The notes: a model not told the origin generated them from the sequence alone. Counted from the first letter of the stretch, positions 42,833-52,473 are shown. The stretch is 57,531 nucleotides of DNA from Thermodesulfobacteriota bacterium (GCA_024763535.1 JANTFH010000001.1:71337-128867); one strand, 5' to 3'. Numbers and translations are program-made.

Positions 42833-44140
42833 ATGCATATAACCGTAATCGGTACCGGCTATGTTGGTCTGGTGTCCGGAGCCTGTCTGGCGGAATTCGG
42901 CATGAAGGTTCTTTGTGTTGATCTGGATGAGAAGAAAATTGATGGTTTGCAGCGGGGTGAAATCCCGATCTTTGAACCCGGTCTCGATGATCTGGTCAAG
43001 CGCAATATGGCGCAGAAACGGCTCTCTTTCAGTACCGATCTGGAAGCCGGAATTACGGATTCCCTGGTTATCTTTGTCGCCGTCGGAACCCCCCCGGCCG
43101 AAGACGGCTCGGCGGACCTTTCTCAGATTGAAGCGGTAGCGGCGGATATCGGCCGTTTTATGAACGGCTATAAAGTGGTTGTCGATAAAAGTACGGTGCC
43201 GGTTGGTACCGGCCAGATGGTGCGCCGGATAATTGCAGAAAACCAGGTCACAAAAACTAATTTTGATGTGGTTTCTAATCCCGAGTTTCTGCGGGAAGGT
43301 TCCGCGATTCCCGATTTCATGCGCCCGGACCGGGTGGTGATCGGTGCGGAGAGTGATCAGGCGGCAGCCATCATGAAGGATATCTACAGTGTTCTCTATC
43401 TCAATGAGACGCCCTTCGTTCTGACCAACATTGCTACCGCCGAGTTGATAAAATACTCCGCCAATGCTTTCCTGGCGACCAAAATCAGTTTTATCAACGA
43501 GGTTGCCAATCTTTGTGAAAAGGTCGGGGCCAATGTGCAGCAGGTGGCTAAAGGGATCGGGCTTGACGGCCGCATCGGCAAAAAATTTCTCCATGCCGGC
43601 CCCGGTTACGGCGGCTCCTGTTTTCCTAAAGATACGCTGGCTCTGGCAGCTACCGGCCGCAAATATGATGAGCCGTTATCAATTGTTGAGACCGTGATAG
43701 AAGTCAATCAGCGCCAGCGTCAGCGGATGGTGGATAAGGTCGTGGCCCTTGCCGGCGGTGATGTGAACGGTAAAACCGTGGCCCTTATAGGTTTGGCATT
43801 CAAGCCCAAAACCGATGATGTACGCGACGCTCCGTCTCTTTATATGGTTGAGAGCCTGACGAAAATGGGAGCCCGGATCAAGGGTTATGATCCGGAAGCC
43901 ATAAACTCTTTTAAGAGTGTAAGCCCGGTTGAGATCGAATATGCCGAAGATGCTTATGGCGCCGCCACCGGAGCCGATATCCTGGTTTTGCTGACGGAGT
44001 GGAACCAGTTTCGCTATCTCGACCTTGATCGCCTTAAAGAAGTTATGGCCCGGCCGGTATTTGCGGATCTGCGTAATGTTTATGATGGAGATAAACTCCG
44101 GGAAGCCGGATTTGCTTATGTCGGGGTCGGCCGCGACTAG
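42833..44140 (+). CDS. ugd: UDP-glucose 6-dehydrogenase
   Basis: The enzyme oxidises UDP-glucose twice with NAD to UDP-glucuronate, for capsule, exopolysaccharide or lipid A modification. The NAD loop is GTGYVGLVSG at residues 7-16, and the catalytic cysteine is in GPGYGGSCFPKD. 435 residues is normal and no domain is missing. AGGAG precedes the start. No other sugar gene is nearby; it is transcribed alone as far as seen. Confidence 0.94.
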   Translation: MHITVIGTGYVGLVSGACLAEFGMKVLCVDLDEKKIDGLQRGEIPIFEPGLDDLVKRNMAQKRLSFSTDLEAGITDSLVIFVAVGTPPAEDGSADLSQIEAVAADIGRFMNGYKVVVDKSTVPVGTGQMVRRIIAENQVTKTNFDVVSNPEFLREGSAIPDFMRPDRVVIGAESDQAAAIMKDIYSVLYLNETPFVLTNIATAELIKYSANAFLATKISFINEVANLCEKVGANVQQVAKGIGLDGRIGKKFLHAGPGYGGSCFPKDTLALAATGRKYDEPLSIVETVIEVNQRQRQRMVDKVVALAGGDVNGKTVALIGLAFKPKTDDVRDAPSLYMVESLTKMGARIKGYDPEAINSFKSVSPVEIEYAEDAYGAATGADILVLLTEWNQFRYLDLDRLKEVMARPVFADLRNVYDGDKLREAGFAYVGVGRD

Positions 44141-44276
44141 ATCGGTTGTCTCTGCGTACTCTCCGGGAAGGTTCGGCCACCGCAACATTAGAGAGGCCCT
44201 TTACTGTAGTTGAAAAAAATTCCTCTTGACAGGGGGACACTACTATAATAGAAGCCAGTAATTCTGGTTTGGTATG

Positions 44277-44287
44277 CAGTATACAAT
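44277..44287. promoter_or_regulatory. ATTGTATAC-type motif before the carboxylase gene
   Basis: The bases CAGTATACAAT are the reverse complement of ATTGTATACTG. The same ATTGTATAC core occurs twice before the 2-oxoacid oxidoreductase operon (50321-50360). The motif resembles operators of FadR-type GntR regulators. TTGACA and TATAAT at 44226-44249 are only 12 bases apart, so not a normal promoter. Confidence 0.4.
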
Positions 44288-44326
44288 TTACCGTTTCATA
44301 CAATCTTAACCGTCGGGAGAGAGACA

Positions 44327-45880
44327 ATGTCATTAAAAGAAGCACAACTGGAACGTTTAGAGCAGATGAATAAGGCGGCCGAGATCAGTGGCGGCGAAGC
44401 CCGCATCGCCAAGCAGCACGAAGCCGGGAAGATGACGGCCCGGGAGCGGATGCTCTATTTCTTCGATGAGGGCACTTTTGAGGAAGTCGATAAATTTGTT
44501 ACCCATCGCTGTGTCGATTTCGGCATGGAGAAGAAAAAGATCATCGGTGACGGAGTGGTCAGCGGTTATGGCCGGGTAAACGGACGTTTGACCTATGCCT
44601 GTGCTCAGGATTTTACGGCAATCGGCGGCACCTTAAGTGAAACCAACGCCCAGAAGATGTGTAAGATTCTGGATATGGCAGCGAAAAACGGGGCTCCCTT
44701 CGTTGCCCTGAACGATTCCGGCGGCGCCCGTATTCACGAAGGTGTCTCAAGTCTTGGCGGTTACGCTGAACTCTTTTACCGTAATACCGTCTATTCCGGA
44801 GTAATCCCGCAGATTGCCACCATCCTGGGGCCCTGTGCCGGCGGCGCGGTCTACTCCCCGGCGATCATGGACTTTATCGTGATGACCGAAAAGAGCAGTT
44901 ATATGTTCATTACCGGGCCCAATGTTATCAAAACCGTCACCAATGAAGATGTAACCCAGGAGAAACTCGGCGGCTCGAATACGCACATGAAGATCAGCGG
45001 GGTTTCCCATCTGGCCGGTAAAGATGATAAAGAGAGCATCGACAAGGTGAAAAAGCTTTTAAGTTTTATTCCCCAGAGCAACCGTGAGAAGGCACCTTTA
45101 GTTGAATTTACCGGTGCAGGCGAAGAGCTGATTCCTGAACTTAACGACATCGTCCCGGCGGATTCCCGGCGGCCCTATGATATCAAAAAAATTATTAAAC
45201 TGTCGGCTGACAATGGAGATTTTCTGGAAAGTCAGCCTCAGTATGCGGCCAATCTGGTAACCGGTTTTGCCCGTTTTAACGGTGAGTCGGTCGGGATTAT
45301 CGCCAACCAGCCCAATTTCATGGCCGGTTGTCTTGATATCAACGCTTCCGATAAATGTGCCCGGTTTATCCGTTTCTGTGACTGCTTCAATATTCCGTTG
45401 TTGACCTTCGTTGATGTGCCCGGTTTTCTGCCCGGCAGCGGCCAGGAGTTCGGCGGGATTATCCGCCACGGGGCCAAGATTATCTTCGCCTATGCCGAAG
45501 CCACGGTACCCAAGATTACGATTACGACCCGGAAATCTTTCGGCGGGGCCTACTGTGCCATGTCCTCCCGGCAGCTGGGTGCGGATATCCATTACGCCTA
45601 CCCGACGGCCGAATTTTCAGTTATGGGGCCGGATGGGGCCGTTAATATTGTTTTCAACAAGGAGCTGAAAGCGGCTGAAGATCCGGTCGCCAAACGTCAG
45701 GAACTGGTTGATGAATATAAAGAGAATTTCGCCAATCCCTACCGGGCCGCCTCCTACGGTTTTGTTGATGAGGTGATTAAACCGGAAGAGACCCGGATCA
45801 AGATTATCCGGGCCCTGGAGATGCTTCAGGATAAGGAGGAGCAGCAGCCTTACCGTAAACATGGCAACATTCCGCTCTAG
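44327..45880 (+). CDS. Acyl-CoA carboxylase/methylmalonyl-CoA decarboxylase alpha-type subunit
   Basis: A carboxyltransferase of the PccB/MmdA family (517 residues), which exchanges a carboxyl group between propionyl-CoA and a biotin carrier. SGGARIHEGVSSLGGYAELFYRN and GASIGGAVYSP-like GPCAGGAVYSPAIMDF are the CoA-binding motifs, and GADIHYAYPTAEFSVMGPDGAVNI the second half. No biotin carboxylase, carrier protein or membrane decarboxylase subunit is near, so it could work as carboxylase, decarboxylase or transcarboxylase with partners elsewhere. CGGGAGAGAG precedes the ATG. It starts the methylmalonyl operon, 66 bases before the mutase. Confidence 0.9.
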   Translation: MSLKEAQLERLEQMNKAAEISGGEARIAKQHEAGKMTARERMLYFFDEGTFEEVDKFVTHRCVDFGMEKKKIIGDGVVSGYGRVNGRLTYACAQDFTAIGGTLSETNAQKMCKILDMAAKNGAPFVALNDSGGARIHEGVSSLGGYAELFYRNTVYSGVIPQIATILGPCAGGAVYSPAIMDFIVMTEKSSYMFITGPNVIKTVTNEDVTQEKLGGSNTHMKISGVSHLAGKDDKESIDKVKKLLSFIPQSNREKAPLVEFTGAGEELIPELNDIVPADSRRPYDIKKIIKLSADNGDFLESQPQYAANLVTGFARFNGESVGIIANQPNFMAGCLDINASDKCARFIRFCDCFNIPLLTFVDVPGFLPGSGQEFGGIIRHGAKIIFAYAEATVPKITITTRKSFGGAYCAMSSRQLGADIHYAYPTAEFSVMGPDGAVNIVFNKELKAAEDPVAKRQELVDEYKENFANPYRAASYGFVDEVIKPEETRIKIIRALEMLQDKEEQQPYRKHGNIPL

Positions 45881-45946
45881 GAGGCTGTTGGCAAGTCTTT
45901 ATTACTGGTTGGTAACTGAAGTTTTTGAAATAATTTGAGGTGAATT

Positions 45947-47614
45947 ATGAGTTGTACTGAGAATAAAGCCCGTCTGGCTGAACGTCAGGAGCAGTGGCAG
46001 GTGATGGTTGAGAAGGCTCTGGCCCGTTTTCCGGAGCGCAAAGAGAACTTTGCCACAACCTCCGGGATCGAGATGAAACGGCTCTTTACTCCGGCGGATG
46101 TGGAAACTATCGATTATAATGATGAGGTTGGTTTCCCGGGCGAATTTCCCTTTACCCGCGGGGTTCAGCCGACGATGTATCGGGCCCGTTTCTGGACCAT
46201 GCGTCAGTATGCCGGTTTCGGTTCGGCCAAACAGACCAACGAGCGCTATCGTTACCTTCTGGAACAGGGCCAGACCGGCTTAAGTGTCGCCTTCGATCTG
46301 CCGACCCAGATCGGTTATGACTCCGATCACGAACTCTCCGACGGTGAAGTCGGCAAAGTCGGCGTGGCCATCGATTCACTGGCCGATATGGAGATCCTTT
46401 TCGATCAGATCGCCCTCGACAAGGTCAGCACTTCGATGACGATCAACGCTCCGGCAGCCGTCCTTCTGGCCATGTATATCGCGGTTGCCGAGAAACAGGG
46501 GGTTAGTTCCGACAAACTCCGCGGCACGATTCAGAATGATGTCTTGAAAGAGTATTTTGCCCGCGGCACCTATATCTTCCCGCCGCAGCCGTCGATGAAG
46601 ATTATCACCGACATCTTCTCCTACTGCAAGGATAATCTGCCGAACTGGAATACTATCAGTATCAGCGGTTATCATATCCGGGAAGCCGGTTCTTCAGCGG
46701 TGCAGGAGGTCGCCTTTACTCTGGCTGACGGCCTGGCTTATGTTGATGCGGCGGTAAAAACCGGCCTTGATGTCGATGTCTTTGCCAAACGGCTCTCCTT
46801 CTTCTTCAATGTTCATAATAATTTCCTTGAAGAGGTGGCCAAGTTCCGGGCCGCGCGGCGTTTGTGGGCCAAGTTGATGAAGGAGCGTTTCGGAGCGAAA
46901 AAGGCCTCTTCCATGATGATGCGTTTTCATACTCAGACTGCCGGCTGCAGTCTGACCGCCCAGCAGCCGGACAATAATGTCGTTCGCGTAACCATGCAGG
47001 CGCTTGCCGCGGTTTTGGGCGGCACCAACTCCCTGCATACCAACTCCCGGGATGAGGCTTTATGCCTGCCGACCGAGGATTCGGTCAGGATCGCCCTGCG
47101 GACCCAGCAGATCATTGCTCACGAAAGCGGGGTTGCCGATACGATTGATCCGCTGGCGGGCTCCTACATGGTTGAGTCGATGACCTCCGAGATTGAGGCT
47201 AAGGCCTTAAAATATATTGAGAAGATTGATGATCTGGGCGGTGTGGTGAAAGCCATTGAGGCCGGCTATATGCAGCAGGAGATCGGCGACAGTGCTTACG
47301 CTTACCAGAAATCAGTCGAAACTGTTGAGCAGGTAATCGTCGGGGTTAACAAGTTTACGATTGAGGAAGCGGCTCCGGAAAATCTCCTGCGGATTAAGAA
47401 GGAGATGGAGTTGGAGCAGCTTAAGAGTCTGAAGGCGATGAAAGCCAACCGGGATGCTGCTGCGGTTGCCGCTTCACTTAAAGAACTGCGTCGGGTTGCC
47501 GAATCCGGTGATAACCTGCTGCCGGTGATTGTCTCTGCGGTTAAGACCTATGCGACACTGGGTGAGGTCTGCGGGGTTCTGCGGGAGGTTTTCGGCGAAT
47601 ATATCGAGGGCTAG
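45947..47614 (+). CDS. mcmA1: Methylmalonyl-CoA mutase, catalytic subunit
   Basis: The catalytic (beta/alpha)8 part of the B12-dependent mutase that converts (R)-methylmalonyl-CoA to succinyl-CoA. The protein has 555 residues, without the C-terminal B12-binding domain, which is a separate protein here. Key stretches are [25 protein letters not shown] (CoA tunnel) and [19 protein letters not shown]. The separated form is typical of anaerobic bacteria and archaea. A dispersed repeat splits it from the B12-binding subunit gene. Confidence 0.94.
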   Translation: MSCTENKARLAERQEQWQVMVEKALARFPERKENFATTSGIEMKRLFTPADVETIDYNDEVGFPGEFPFTRGVQPTMYRARFWTMRQYAGFGSAKQTNERYRYLLEQGQTGLSVAFDLPTQIGYDSDHELSDGEVGKVGVAIDSLADMEILFDQIALDKVSTSMTINAPAAVLLAMYIAVAEKQGVSSDKLRGTIQNDVLKEYFARGTYIFPPQPSMKIITDIFSYCKDNLPNWNTISISGYHIREAGSSAVQEVAFTLADGLAYVDAAVKTGLDVDVFAKRLSFFFNVHNNFLEEVAKFRAARRLWAKLMKERFGAKKASSMMMRFHTQTAGCSLTAQQPDNNVVRVTMQALAAVLGGTNSLHTNSRDEALCLPTEDSVRIALRTQQIIAHESGVADTIDPLAGSYMVESMTSEIEAKALKYIEKIDDLGGVVKAIEAGYMQQEIGDSAYAYQKSVETVEQVIVGVNKFTIEEAAPENLLRIKKEMELEQLKSLKAMKANRDAAAVAASLKELRRVAESGDNLLPVIVSAVKTYATLGEVCGVLREVFGEYIEG

Positions 47615-47618
47615 TAGA

Positions 47619-47722
47619 CAATTTGGGGACAGAATTCAATTCTGTCCCCGTTAACGGCAAGCGAAGCGGAGTTTGTTATATTAATTCTACCGTAGTTTTA
47701 CTGTAAGCAAGGCGAATATTTA
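47619..47722 (+). repeat. Dispersed palindromic repeat, copy B
   Basis: The GGGGACAGAATT arms with the central base at 47625-47649, then TTAACGGCAAGCGAAGCGGA, CGTAGTTTTACTGTAAGCAAGG and CGAATATTTA, match copy A. It lies between two subunits of one enzyme, inside the operon, and in the same direction as transcription. It would be copied into the mRNA as a strong hairpin. Confidence 0.75.
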
Positions 47723-47759
47723 CAATTGTAACCGGTTCAGCCGGGTCAGGAGCTGTAAA

Positions 47760-48158
47760 ATGGATAAGAAAATTAAAGTATTGGTCGCCAAACCTGGTCT
47801 TGATGGTCATGATCGCGGAGCCAAAGTGGTTTCCCGGGCCCTGCGTGATGCGGGAATGGAGGTTATCTATACCGGAATCCGCCAGACCCCCGAGCAGATT
47901 GTCGCCACCGCCGTCCAGGAAGATGTCGACAGTATCGGTTTAAGTTGTCTTTCCGGGGCCCACAATAAGCTTTTCCCCAAGGTGGTTGATCTGCTTAAGG
48001 CGCAGGGTGCCGGTGATGTGCTGGTATTCGGCGGCGGGATCATTCCCGACGAAGATATCCCCGGTTTGAAAGCGGCCGGTGTTGCCGAAATCTTTCTGCC
48101 CGGCACCTCCACCGAAGATACCATCGCTTTTATTAAAGAAAACGTTACCACCGCGTAA
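47760..48158 (+). CDS. mcmA2: Methylmalonyl-CoA mutase, B12-binding subunit
   Basis: The 132-residue B12-binding domain of the mutase. The DxHxxG motif is in [12 protein letters not shown] near residue 17, whose histidine is the lower ligand to cobalt; [11 protein letters not shown]-like [11 protein letters not shown] and [14 protein letters not shown] complete the fold. It works with the large subunit upstream and is protected by MeaB. A ribosome-binding site (AGGAGC) lies before the ATG at 47760. Confidence 0.94.
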   Translation: MDKKIKVLVAKPGLDGHDRGAKVVSRALRDAGMEVIYTGIRQTPEQIVATAVQEDVDSIGLSCLSGAHNKLFPKVVDLLKAQGAGDVLVFGGGIIPDEDIPGLKAAGVAEIFLPGTSTEDTIAFIKENVTTA

Positions 48159-48188
48159 TTTTTACGGTGTGATATTAAGGATTTAAGA

Positions 48189-49127
48189 TTGAAAGATTTA
48201 GTCACGGGTCTTTTGGCCGGCAAAGTCCGGCCCCTGGCCAAAGCTATTACTGTCGTTGAGAATGACCGGTCGGGGAAAAGAGAGTTACTGAAAGAGATTT
48301 ATCCGAGAACCGGTAACGCTTATCTTCTGGGAATTACCGGCCCGCCCGGGGCCGGCAAAAGCACCCTGACGGACAAGGTTATATCCAAGCTGCGGCAGCA
48401 GGGTAAAACCGTCGGTGTGATCGCCGTCGACCCCTCAAGCCCGTTCTCCGGTGGTGCCATTCTCGGTGACCGCATCCGGATGCAGCAGCACGCCTTGGAT
48501 GACGGGGTTTTTATCCGCAGTATGGCCACCCGCAGTCATCTCGGCGGTCTGAGTAAGAGCGCTGTAGATGTTATGCACCTGATGGATGCCTCCGGCAAGG
48601 ATGTGATTATTATCGAAACCGTTGGTGTCGGTCAGGATGAGGTCGATATCGTCCGCATTGCCAAAACCACGGTGGTGGTCATGGTTCCCGGTCTCGGTGA
48701 TTCGGTGCAGATAGCCAAAGCCGGAGTTATGGAGATTGCCGATGTCTTTGCCGTCAACAAGGCTGACCGTGAAGGCGCTGATAAACTCTTCAGTGAGATC
48801 AGGGCGATGCTGGATATGATTAAGGATAAGGATAAACCTGAAATTTTTCGAACGGTTGCGGTTGATGATGTAGGCATCGATGAACTGGTTCAGGGCATCT
48901 TCGCCCACGGAGACAAGGTGGTTGAGACCGGTCTGATCCAGAAAAAGATAGCCGAAAAGGCGGAAAGTGAATTGCGGGCCTACCTGCTTGACAGTATTAT
49001 GGAACGTTCAACCACCATGACTGACTATGATGAAATCGTCAAACGGGTTGCCGATAAGCAGATTACGCCGATGGATGGGGTTGACGAAATTTTCGCCGGT
49101 TTGGGAATGACTATTAAGGAGAGTTGA
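48189..49127 (+). CDS. meaB: MeaB/ArgK-type GTPase, mutase chaperone
   Basis: A G3E-family GTPase that loads and protects the B12 cofactor of methylmalonyl-CoA mutase. Walker A is GPPGAGKSTL (51-60); IETVGVGQDEVDI and NKADREGADKLF are the switch and base motifs. The start is TTG at 48189 after TTAAGGATTT. 312 residues is usual. It follows the mutase B12 subunit by 30 bases and precedes the epimerase closely. Confidence 0.93.
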   Translation: MKDLVTGLLAGKVRPLAKAITVVENDRSGKRELLKEIYPRTGNAYLLGITGPPGAGKSTLTDKVISKLRQQGKTVGVIAVDPSSPFSGGAILGDRIRMQQHALDDGVFIRSMATRSHLGGLSKSAVDVMHLMDASGKDVIIIETVGVGQDEVDIVRIAKTTVVVMVPGLGDSVQIAKAGVMEIADVFAVNKADREGADKLFSEIRAMLDMIKDKDKPEIFRTVAVDDVGIDELVQGIFAHGDKVVETGLIQKKIAEKAESELRAYLLDSIMERSTTMTDYDEIVKRVADKQITPMDGVDEIFAGLGMTIKES

Positions 49128-49129
49128 AA

Positions 49130-49531
49130 ATGTTGCAGAAGATCGATCATATTGGGATTGCGGTCAAGGATATTGAGGAAACCTCTAAATTTTACCGGGA
49201 TATGATGGGGATGAAGTTTTTAGGTATTGAGGAGGTCGCCGACCAGAAGGTCAAGGTCGCCTTTTTTGAGATTGGTGAGACCCATATTGAACTTGTCTGT
49301 CCCACCAGCTCCGAATCCGCTGTGGCTAAACATCTGGAGAAAAAGGGTGAGGGCATCCACCATATTTGCTATGCCACTGATGATATTGTGGCCGAACTCA
49401 AGCGTCTTAAGGCTGAAGGCGCTCGTCTCGTAGATGAAGAGCCCCGCACCGGGGCGCATGGGGCCAAGATTGCTTTTATCCACCCGAAAACCTCTAAAGG
49501 GGTTTTGACCGAGCTTTCACAGAAGGGCTGA
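49130..49531 (+). CDS. mce: Methylmalonyl-CoA epimerase
   Basis: This small metal enzyme switches (S)- and (R)-methylmalonyl-CoA, so joining the carboxylase to the mutase. The vicinal-oxygen-chelate motifs are seen: KIDHIGIAVKDIEETSKFYRD, THIELVCP and EGIHHICYATDD, with metal ligands histidine 7, a second histidine and two glutamates. I start at ATG 49130, because AAGGAG lies seven bases before it; an upstream TTG is possible. 133 residues. Only three bases separate it from meaB. Confidence 0.92.
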   Translation: MLQKIDHIGIAVKDIEETSKFYRDMMGMKFLGIEEVADQKVKVAFFEIGETHIELVCPTSSESAVAKHLEKKGEGIHHICYATDDIVAELKRLKAEGARLVDEEPRTGAHGAKIAFIHPKTSKGVLTELSQKG

Positions 49532-49571
49532 TGTTATATTTTAAGGTTAATTTTCGGCCCGGCCCGGTTCG

Positions 49572-50171
49572 ATGAACAGCTATCCCGAATCTCTTACCGA
49601 GCTGGTTGATCAGCTGAAAAAACTTCCCGGTGTAGGTCGGAAAACCGCAGCCCGGCTGGCTTTTCACATGGTGCGGATGCCGGATGGTGAAGCCGGGAAA
49701 CTGGCGGAGGCAATTCTTGAGGTCAAGAAACGTCTGTCGCTCTGCTCCTTCTGTCAGAATCTGACGGAAAAGGATCCCTGTTCAATCTGTCGGGATCCCC
49801 ACCGTGAGGTTTATCAGCTTTGTGTCGTCGAATACCCGGCCGATGCCTCATCAATCGAAAACAGCGGCGCTTTTCACGGACGCTATTTTGTTCTGCATGG
49901 CAACCTGGCTCCGATGCAGGGGCAGGGACCGGAGAGTCTGCGGCTCGAAAGGTTGAAAGAGCTGGTTGTAAGTCAGCAGATAAGTGAAGTTATTATCGCT
50001 ACAAACCCGACGGTGGAGGGCAATGCCACCGCTCTGCTCATCAGCCGCATCCTTGAACCGCTCGGAGTTCAACTGAGTCGTCCCGCCTGCGGTCTGCCGG
50101 TTGGGGCCGATCTTGAATATATGGATCCGGTGACTATCCGCAAATCTCTTGACGGTCGCGGGCCGCTCTAA
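49572..50171 (+). CDS. recR: Recombination protein RecR
   Basis: RecR helps load RecA at gapped DNA with RecF/RecO. It has a helix-hairpin-helix (LPGVGRKTAARLAFHM), a four-cysteine zinc site (CSFCQNLTEKDPCSIC) and a Toprim domain (VVEYPADASSIENSGAFHGRYFVLHG). 199 residues is standard. Usually recR follows dnaX and ybaB; here it follows the epimerase by 41 bases, so it may have been inserted in the operon or may have its own promoter. No ribosome-binding site is clear. Confidence 0.93.
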   Translation: MNSYPESLTELVDQLKKLPGVGRKTAARLAFHMVRMPDGEAGKLAEAILEVKKRLSLCSFCQNLTEKDPCSICRDPHREVYQLCVVEYPADASSIENSGAFHGRYFVLHGNLAPMQGQGPESLRLERLKELVVSQQISEVIIATNPTVEGNATALLISRILEPLGVQLSRPACGLPVGADLEYMDPVTIRKSLDGRGPL

Positions 50172-50320
50172 GAGGTCCGCTTACGGATTCCTCATCAAGG
50201 TGTAATTGTTGAAACAGGCTTTGTTTCTAATCTGCCGACCTTGAGAAATTTTTACCCAGACAATTATATTTTATTAATTTTAGCTGTTTTAGTTAAATAG
50301 TGCTTCACATTTAAATTTTT

Positions 50321-50360
50321 ACATTGTATACAGTGTACTGTTAAACATTATTGTATACAT
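50321..50360. promoter_or_regulatory. Two TTGTATACA sites before the 2-oxoacid operon
   Basis: ACATTGTATACAG at 50321-50333 and TATTGTATACATG at about 50349-50361 share the palindrome TGTATACA; their centres are 27 bases apart. GntR/FadR-family regulators often bind such sites. A TTGACA lies at 50376-50381, with no good -10 at the right distance. The 256-base gap (50172-50427) holds nothing else I recognise. Confidence 0.45.
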
Positions 50361-50427
50361 GGCTATTGTTTTCTGTTGACAGCTTCTCGGCAGAAAAGTA
50401 TCGATGAGTAATTAAGGAGAGCTTCTT

Positions 50428-50979
50428 ATGATCGAAGTTAGAGTGCATGGCAGGGGTGGCCAGGGCGGGGTAACCTCGGCCGAAATGTTGGCAATCGCCG
50501 CGATCAACGAAGGCAAATTTGCCCAGGCCTTTCCCAGCTTCGGCCCGGAACGCCGGGGGGCGCCGGTAGTGGCTTTTGCCCGCGTCAGTGATAAGAAAAT
50601 TCGTAACCGGACCAAGGTTTACACTCCGGATGTGGTGATGGTTCTTGATCCCTCGGTACTGTCGATTGTTGATGTTACTGAAGGTTTGAAAAGTGACGGG
50701 ATGCTGGTAATTAACAGTGCTAAATCAATTGCTGAACTGCGGACGGAGTTTGGGTTTAAGACTTCACTGGCCCGAGTTGACGCGACCCATATTGCTCTTG
50801 AGGAGTTGGGACTGCCGATTACCAATACGACAATGCTGGGTGCGGCCGTAAAAGCGGCAACACTGGTGCCGGTGGAAGCTCTGGTGGGGCCGCTTGAAGC
50901 TCGTTTCGGCCGGATTGCGGCCAAAAATATTAGAGCTTTGCGCCGCGCTTTCGCTGAAACTGAAATCGAGATGGTCTGA
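50428..50979 (+). CDS. 2-oxoacid:acceptor oxidoreductase, gamma subunit
   Basis: One subunit of a pyruvate/2-oxoacid:ferredoxin oxidoreductase (four-subunit type). The start IEVRVHGRGGQGGVTSAEMLAIAA and QAFPSFGPERRGAPVVAFAR are hallmark gamma motifs. 183 residues is normal. AAGGAGAGC lies upstream. It opens a six- or seven-gene operon with NuoE, NuoF and NuoG-like partners. The 2-oxoacid cannot be set from this subunit. Confidence 0.92.
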   Translation: MIEVRVHGRGGQGGVTSAEMLAIAAINEGKFAQAFPSFGPERRGAPVVAFARVSDKKIRNRTKVYTPDVVMVLDPSVLSIVDVTEGLKSDGMLVINSAKSIAELRTEFGFKTSLARVDATHIALEELGLPITNTTMLGAAVKAATLVPVEALVGPLEARFGRIAAKNIRALRRAFAETEIEMV

Positions 50980-51004
50980 TCTGGACGATATAAGGAGATA
51001 AACG

Positions 51005-51298
51005 GTGACGAAAAAATTTAATGAAAAAGCCTGGCATGAATATGACCTGGGCTTTATGGTGTCGAAACCCGGCTGCTCGGCCGAGTACCGTACCGGGGAC
51101 TGGCGTTCGCAGCAGCCGCAGACCAATAAAGATAAGTGTATAAAATGCGGAGTTTGTTATCTGGTCTGTCCTGAAGGGGCGATTCAGCTGGCTGCCGATG
51201 GAACTTATGATTTTGATCTTGAGCACTGTAAAGGCTGCGGCATCTGCGCGACCGAGTGCTGGACCGGATGTATCAGCATGGTCGAGGAGGGCGAATAA
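51005..51298 (+). CDS. 2-oxoacid oxidoreductase delta subunit (ferredoxin)
   Basis: A 97-residue ferredoxin-type subunit with two 4Fe-4S motifs: CIKCGVCYLVCPEGAI and CKGCGICATECWTGCI. It transfers electrons out of the oxidoreductase core. Start is GTG 51005 after AAGGAGATAAACG. Its stop codon shares a base with the next start (TAATG), so the alpha subunit is coupled to it. The alternate long frame of the next gene reads through here and is not used. Confidence 0.9.
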   Translation: MTKKFNEKAWHEYDLGFMVSKPGCSAEYRTGDWRSQQPQTNKDKCIKCGVCYLVCPEGAIQLAADGTYDFDLEHCKGCGICATECWTGCISMVEEGE

Positions 51299-52473
51299 TG
51301 GCTAAGCGCGTAGGAATAGAGGTTTCGCTGGCCATCAGCGAAGCGGTTAAACTGGCTAAGGTCGACGCGGTTGCCGCCTATCCGATCACGCCGCAAACGC
51401 ATATCGTTGAACATCTCTCGGAGCTGGTGGCTGAGGGTGAGCTCGATGCGGCTTTTATCCCGGTTGAATCGGAGCATTCAGCTATGAGTGTCTGTGCCGG
51501 AACCTCGGCCGCCGGGGCCCGGACTTATACGGCTACCAGTTCTCAGGGTCTGGCTCTGATGAATGAGATTCTTTTTATTATCCCGGCGTTGCGGCTGCCG
51601 ATAGTTATGACGATTGCCAATCGCGCTCTCTCCGGGCCGATCAGTATCTGGAATGACCACAGTGATATTATGAGTGTGCGGGATACCGGCTGGATTGCGA
51701 TGTTTGCCGAAAACGGCCAGGAGGCTTTTGATCTGACGCTGCAATCCTTCAAGATTGCCGAAGATCATCGGGTGCTGTTGCCGATCAGTGTCAATATTGA
51801 TGGTTTTACGTTGAGCCATGTGATCGAACCGCATGAGTTTTTGGATCAGGATGAAGTTGATAAATTTCTGCCGGAATATAAACCGGCAGTCCAGCTTAAT
51901 CCCGATGATCCGGTGAGCATGGGGACCGTCGGTGTGCCCGAGATCTACGCCGAAGCGAAAAAGTGTCAGGATGAAGTTCTGAAAGGGTCGATAACCGTAA
52001 TTAAAGAGGTATTTGCTGAATTTGCCGAGATGTTCGGGCGTGAATATAAGGTTGTCGAAACCTATCGCTCGGAGGGTGCTGAGACTCTGTTGATGACGAT
52101 GGGCAGTGTCAGCGAAACCGCGATGGAAGCGATTGACAAACTCCAGGAAGGCGGGCGTAAAGTCGGCCTCATTCGTCTGCGTCTCTGGCGCCCCTTCCCG
52201 GCTGATGAGCTCAGGGCTGAAATGGCCGGGGTCAAAACTCTGGCTGTGCTCGACCGGGCCGTATCCTTCGGCGGGGCCGGCGGACCCGTGGCCGGTGAAG
52301 TTCGCTCAGCACTTTATTCGATAAAGGATGCGCCGTATGTTGCCAGCTTTATTGCCGGGCTTGGCGGTCGCGATATTACGGTCGATGATTTTGTGATGAT
52401 GGTCGATCAGGCGGAAGCGATGGCCGAAGCTAATGAAATTCATGAATATAAGATGATAGGAGTGCGGGAATAA
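51298..52473 (+). CDS. 2-oxoacid oxidoreductase alpha subunit
   Basis: The alpha subunit binds substrate and part of the thiamine diphosphate. PITPQTHIVEHLSELVAEG, PVESEHSAMSVCAG and TATSSQGLALMNEILF are conserved; these fit the pyruvate/2-ketoisovalerate/phenylglyoxylate-type oxidoreductases. I start at ATG 51298 with MAKRVGIEVSLAISEAV, because the ORF's upstream part overlaps the ferredoxin gene. 391 residues. It ends one base into the beta start (TAATGG). Confidence 0.91.
   Translation: MAKRVGIEVSLAISEAVKLAKVDAVAAYPITPQTHIVEHLSELVAEGELDAAFIPVESEHSAMSVCAGTSAAGARTYTATSSQGLALMNEILFIIPALRLPIVMTIANRALSGPISIWNDHSDIMSVRDTGWIAMFAENGQEAFDLTLQSFKIAEDHRVLLPISVNIDGFTLSHVIEPHEFLDQDEVDKFLPEYKPAVQLNPDDPVSMGTVGVPEIYAEAKKCQDEVLKGSITVIKEVFAEFAEMFGREYKVVETYRSEGAETLLMTMGSVSETAMEAIDKLQEGGRKVGLIRLRLWRPFPADELRAEMAGVKTLAVLDRAVSFGGAGGPVAGEVRSALYSIKDAPYVASFIAGLGGRDITVDDFVMMVDQAEAMAEANEIHEYKMIGVRE

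Noticed and set aside
42649-42921. Plus-strand frame of 90 codons before ugd
   Set aside because: It overlaps the ugd start in another frame and contains hairpins of the ugd leader.
42806-43594. Minus-strand frame of 262 codons
   Set aside because: It is antisense to ugd and shows no domain.
44226-44249. TTGACA and TATAAT as a sigma-70 promoter
   Set aside because: They match well individually but are only 12 bases apart, too close for a sigma-70 promoter.
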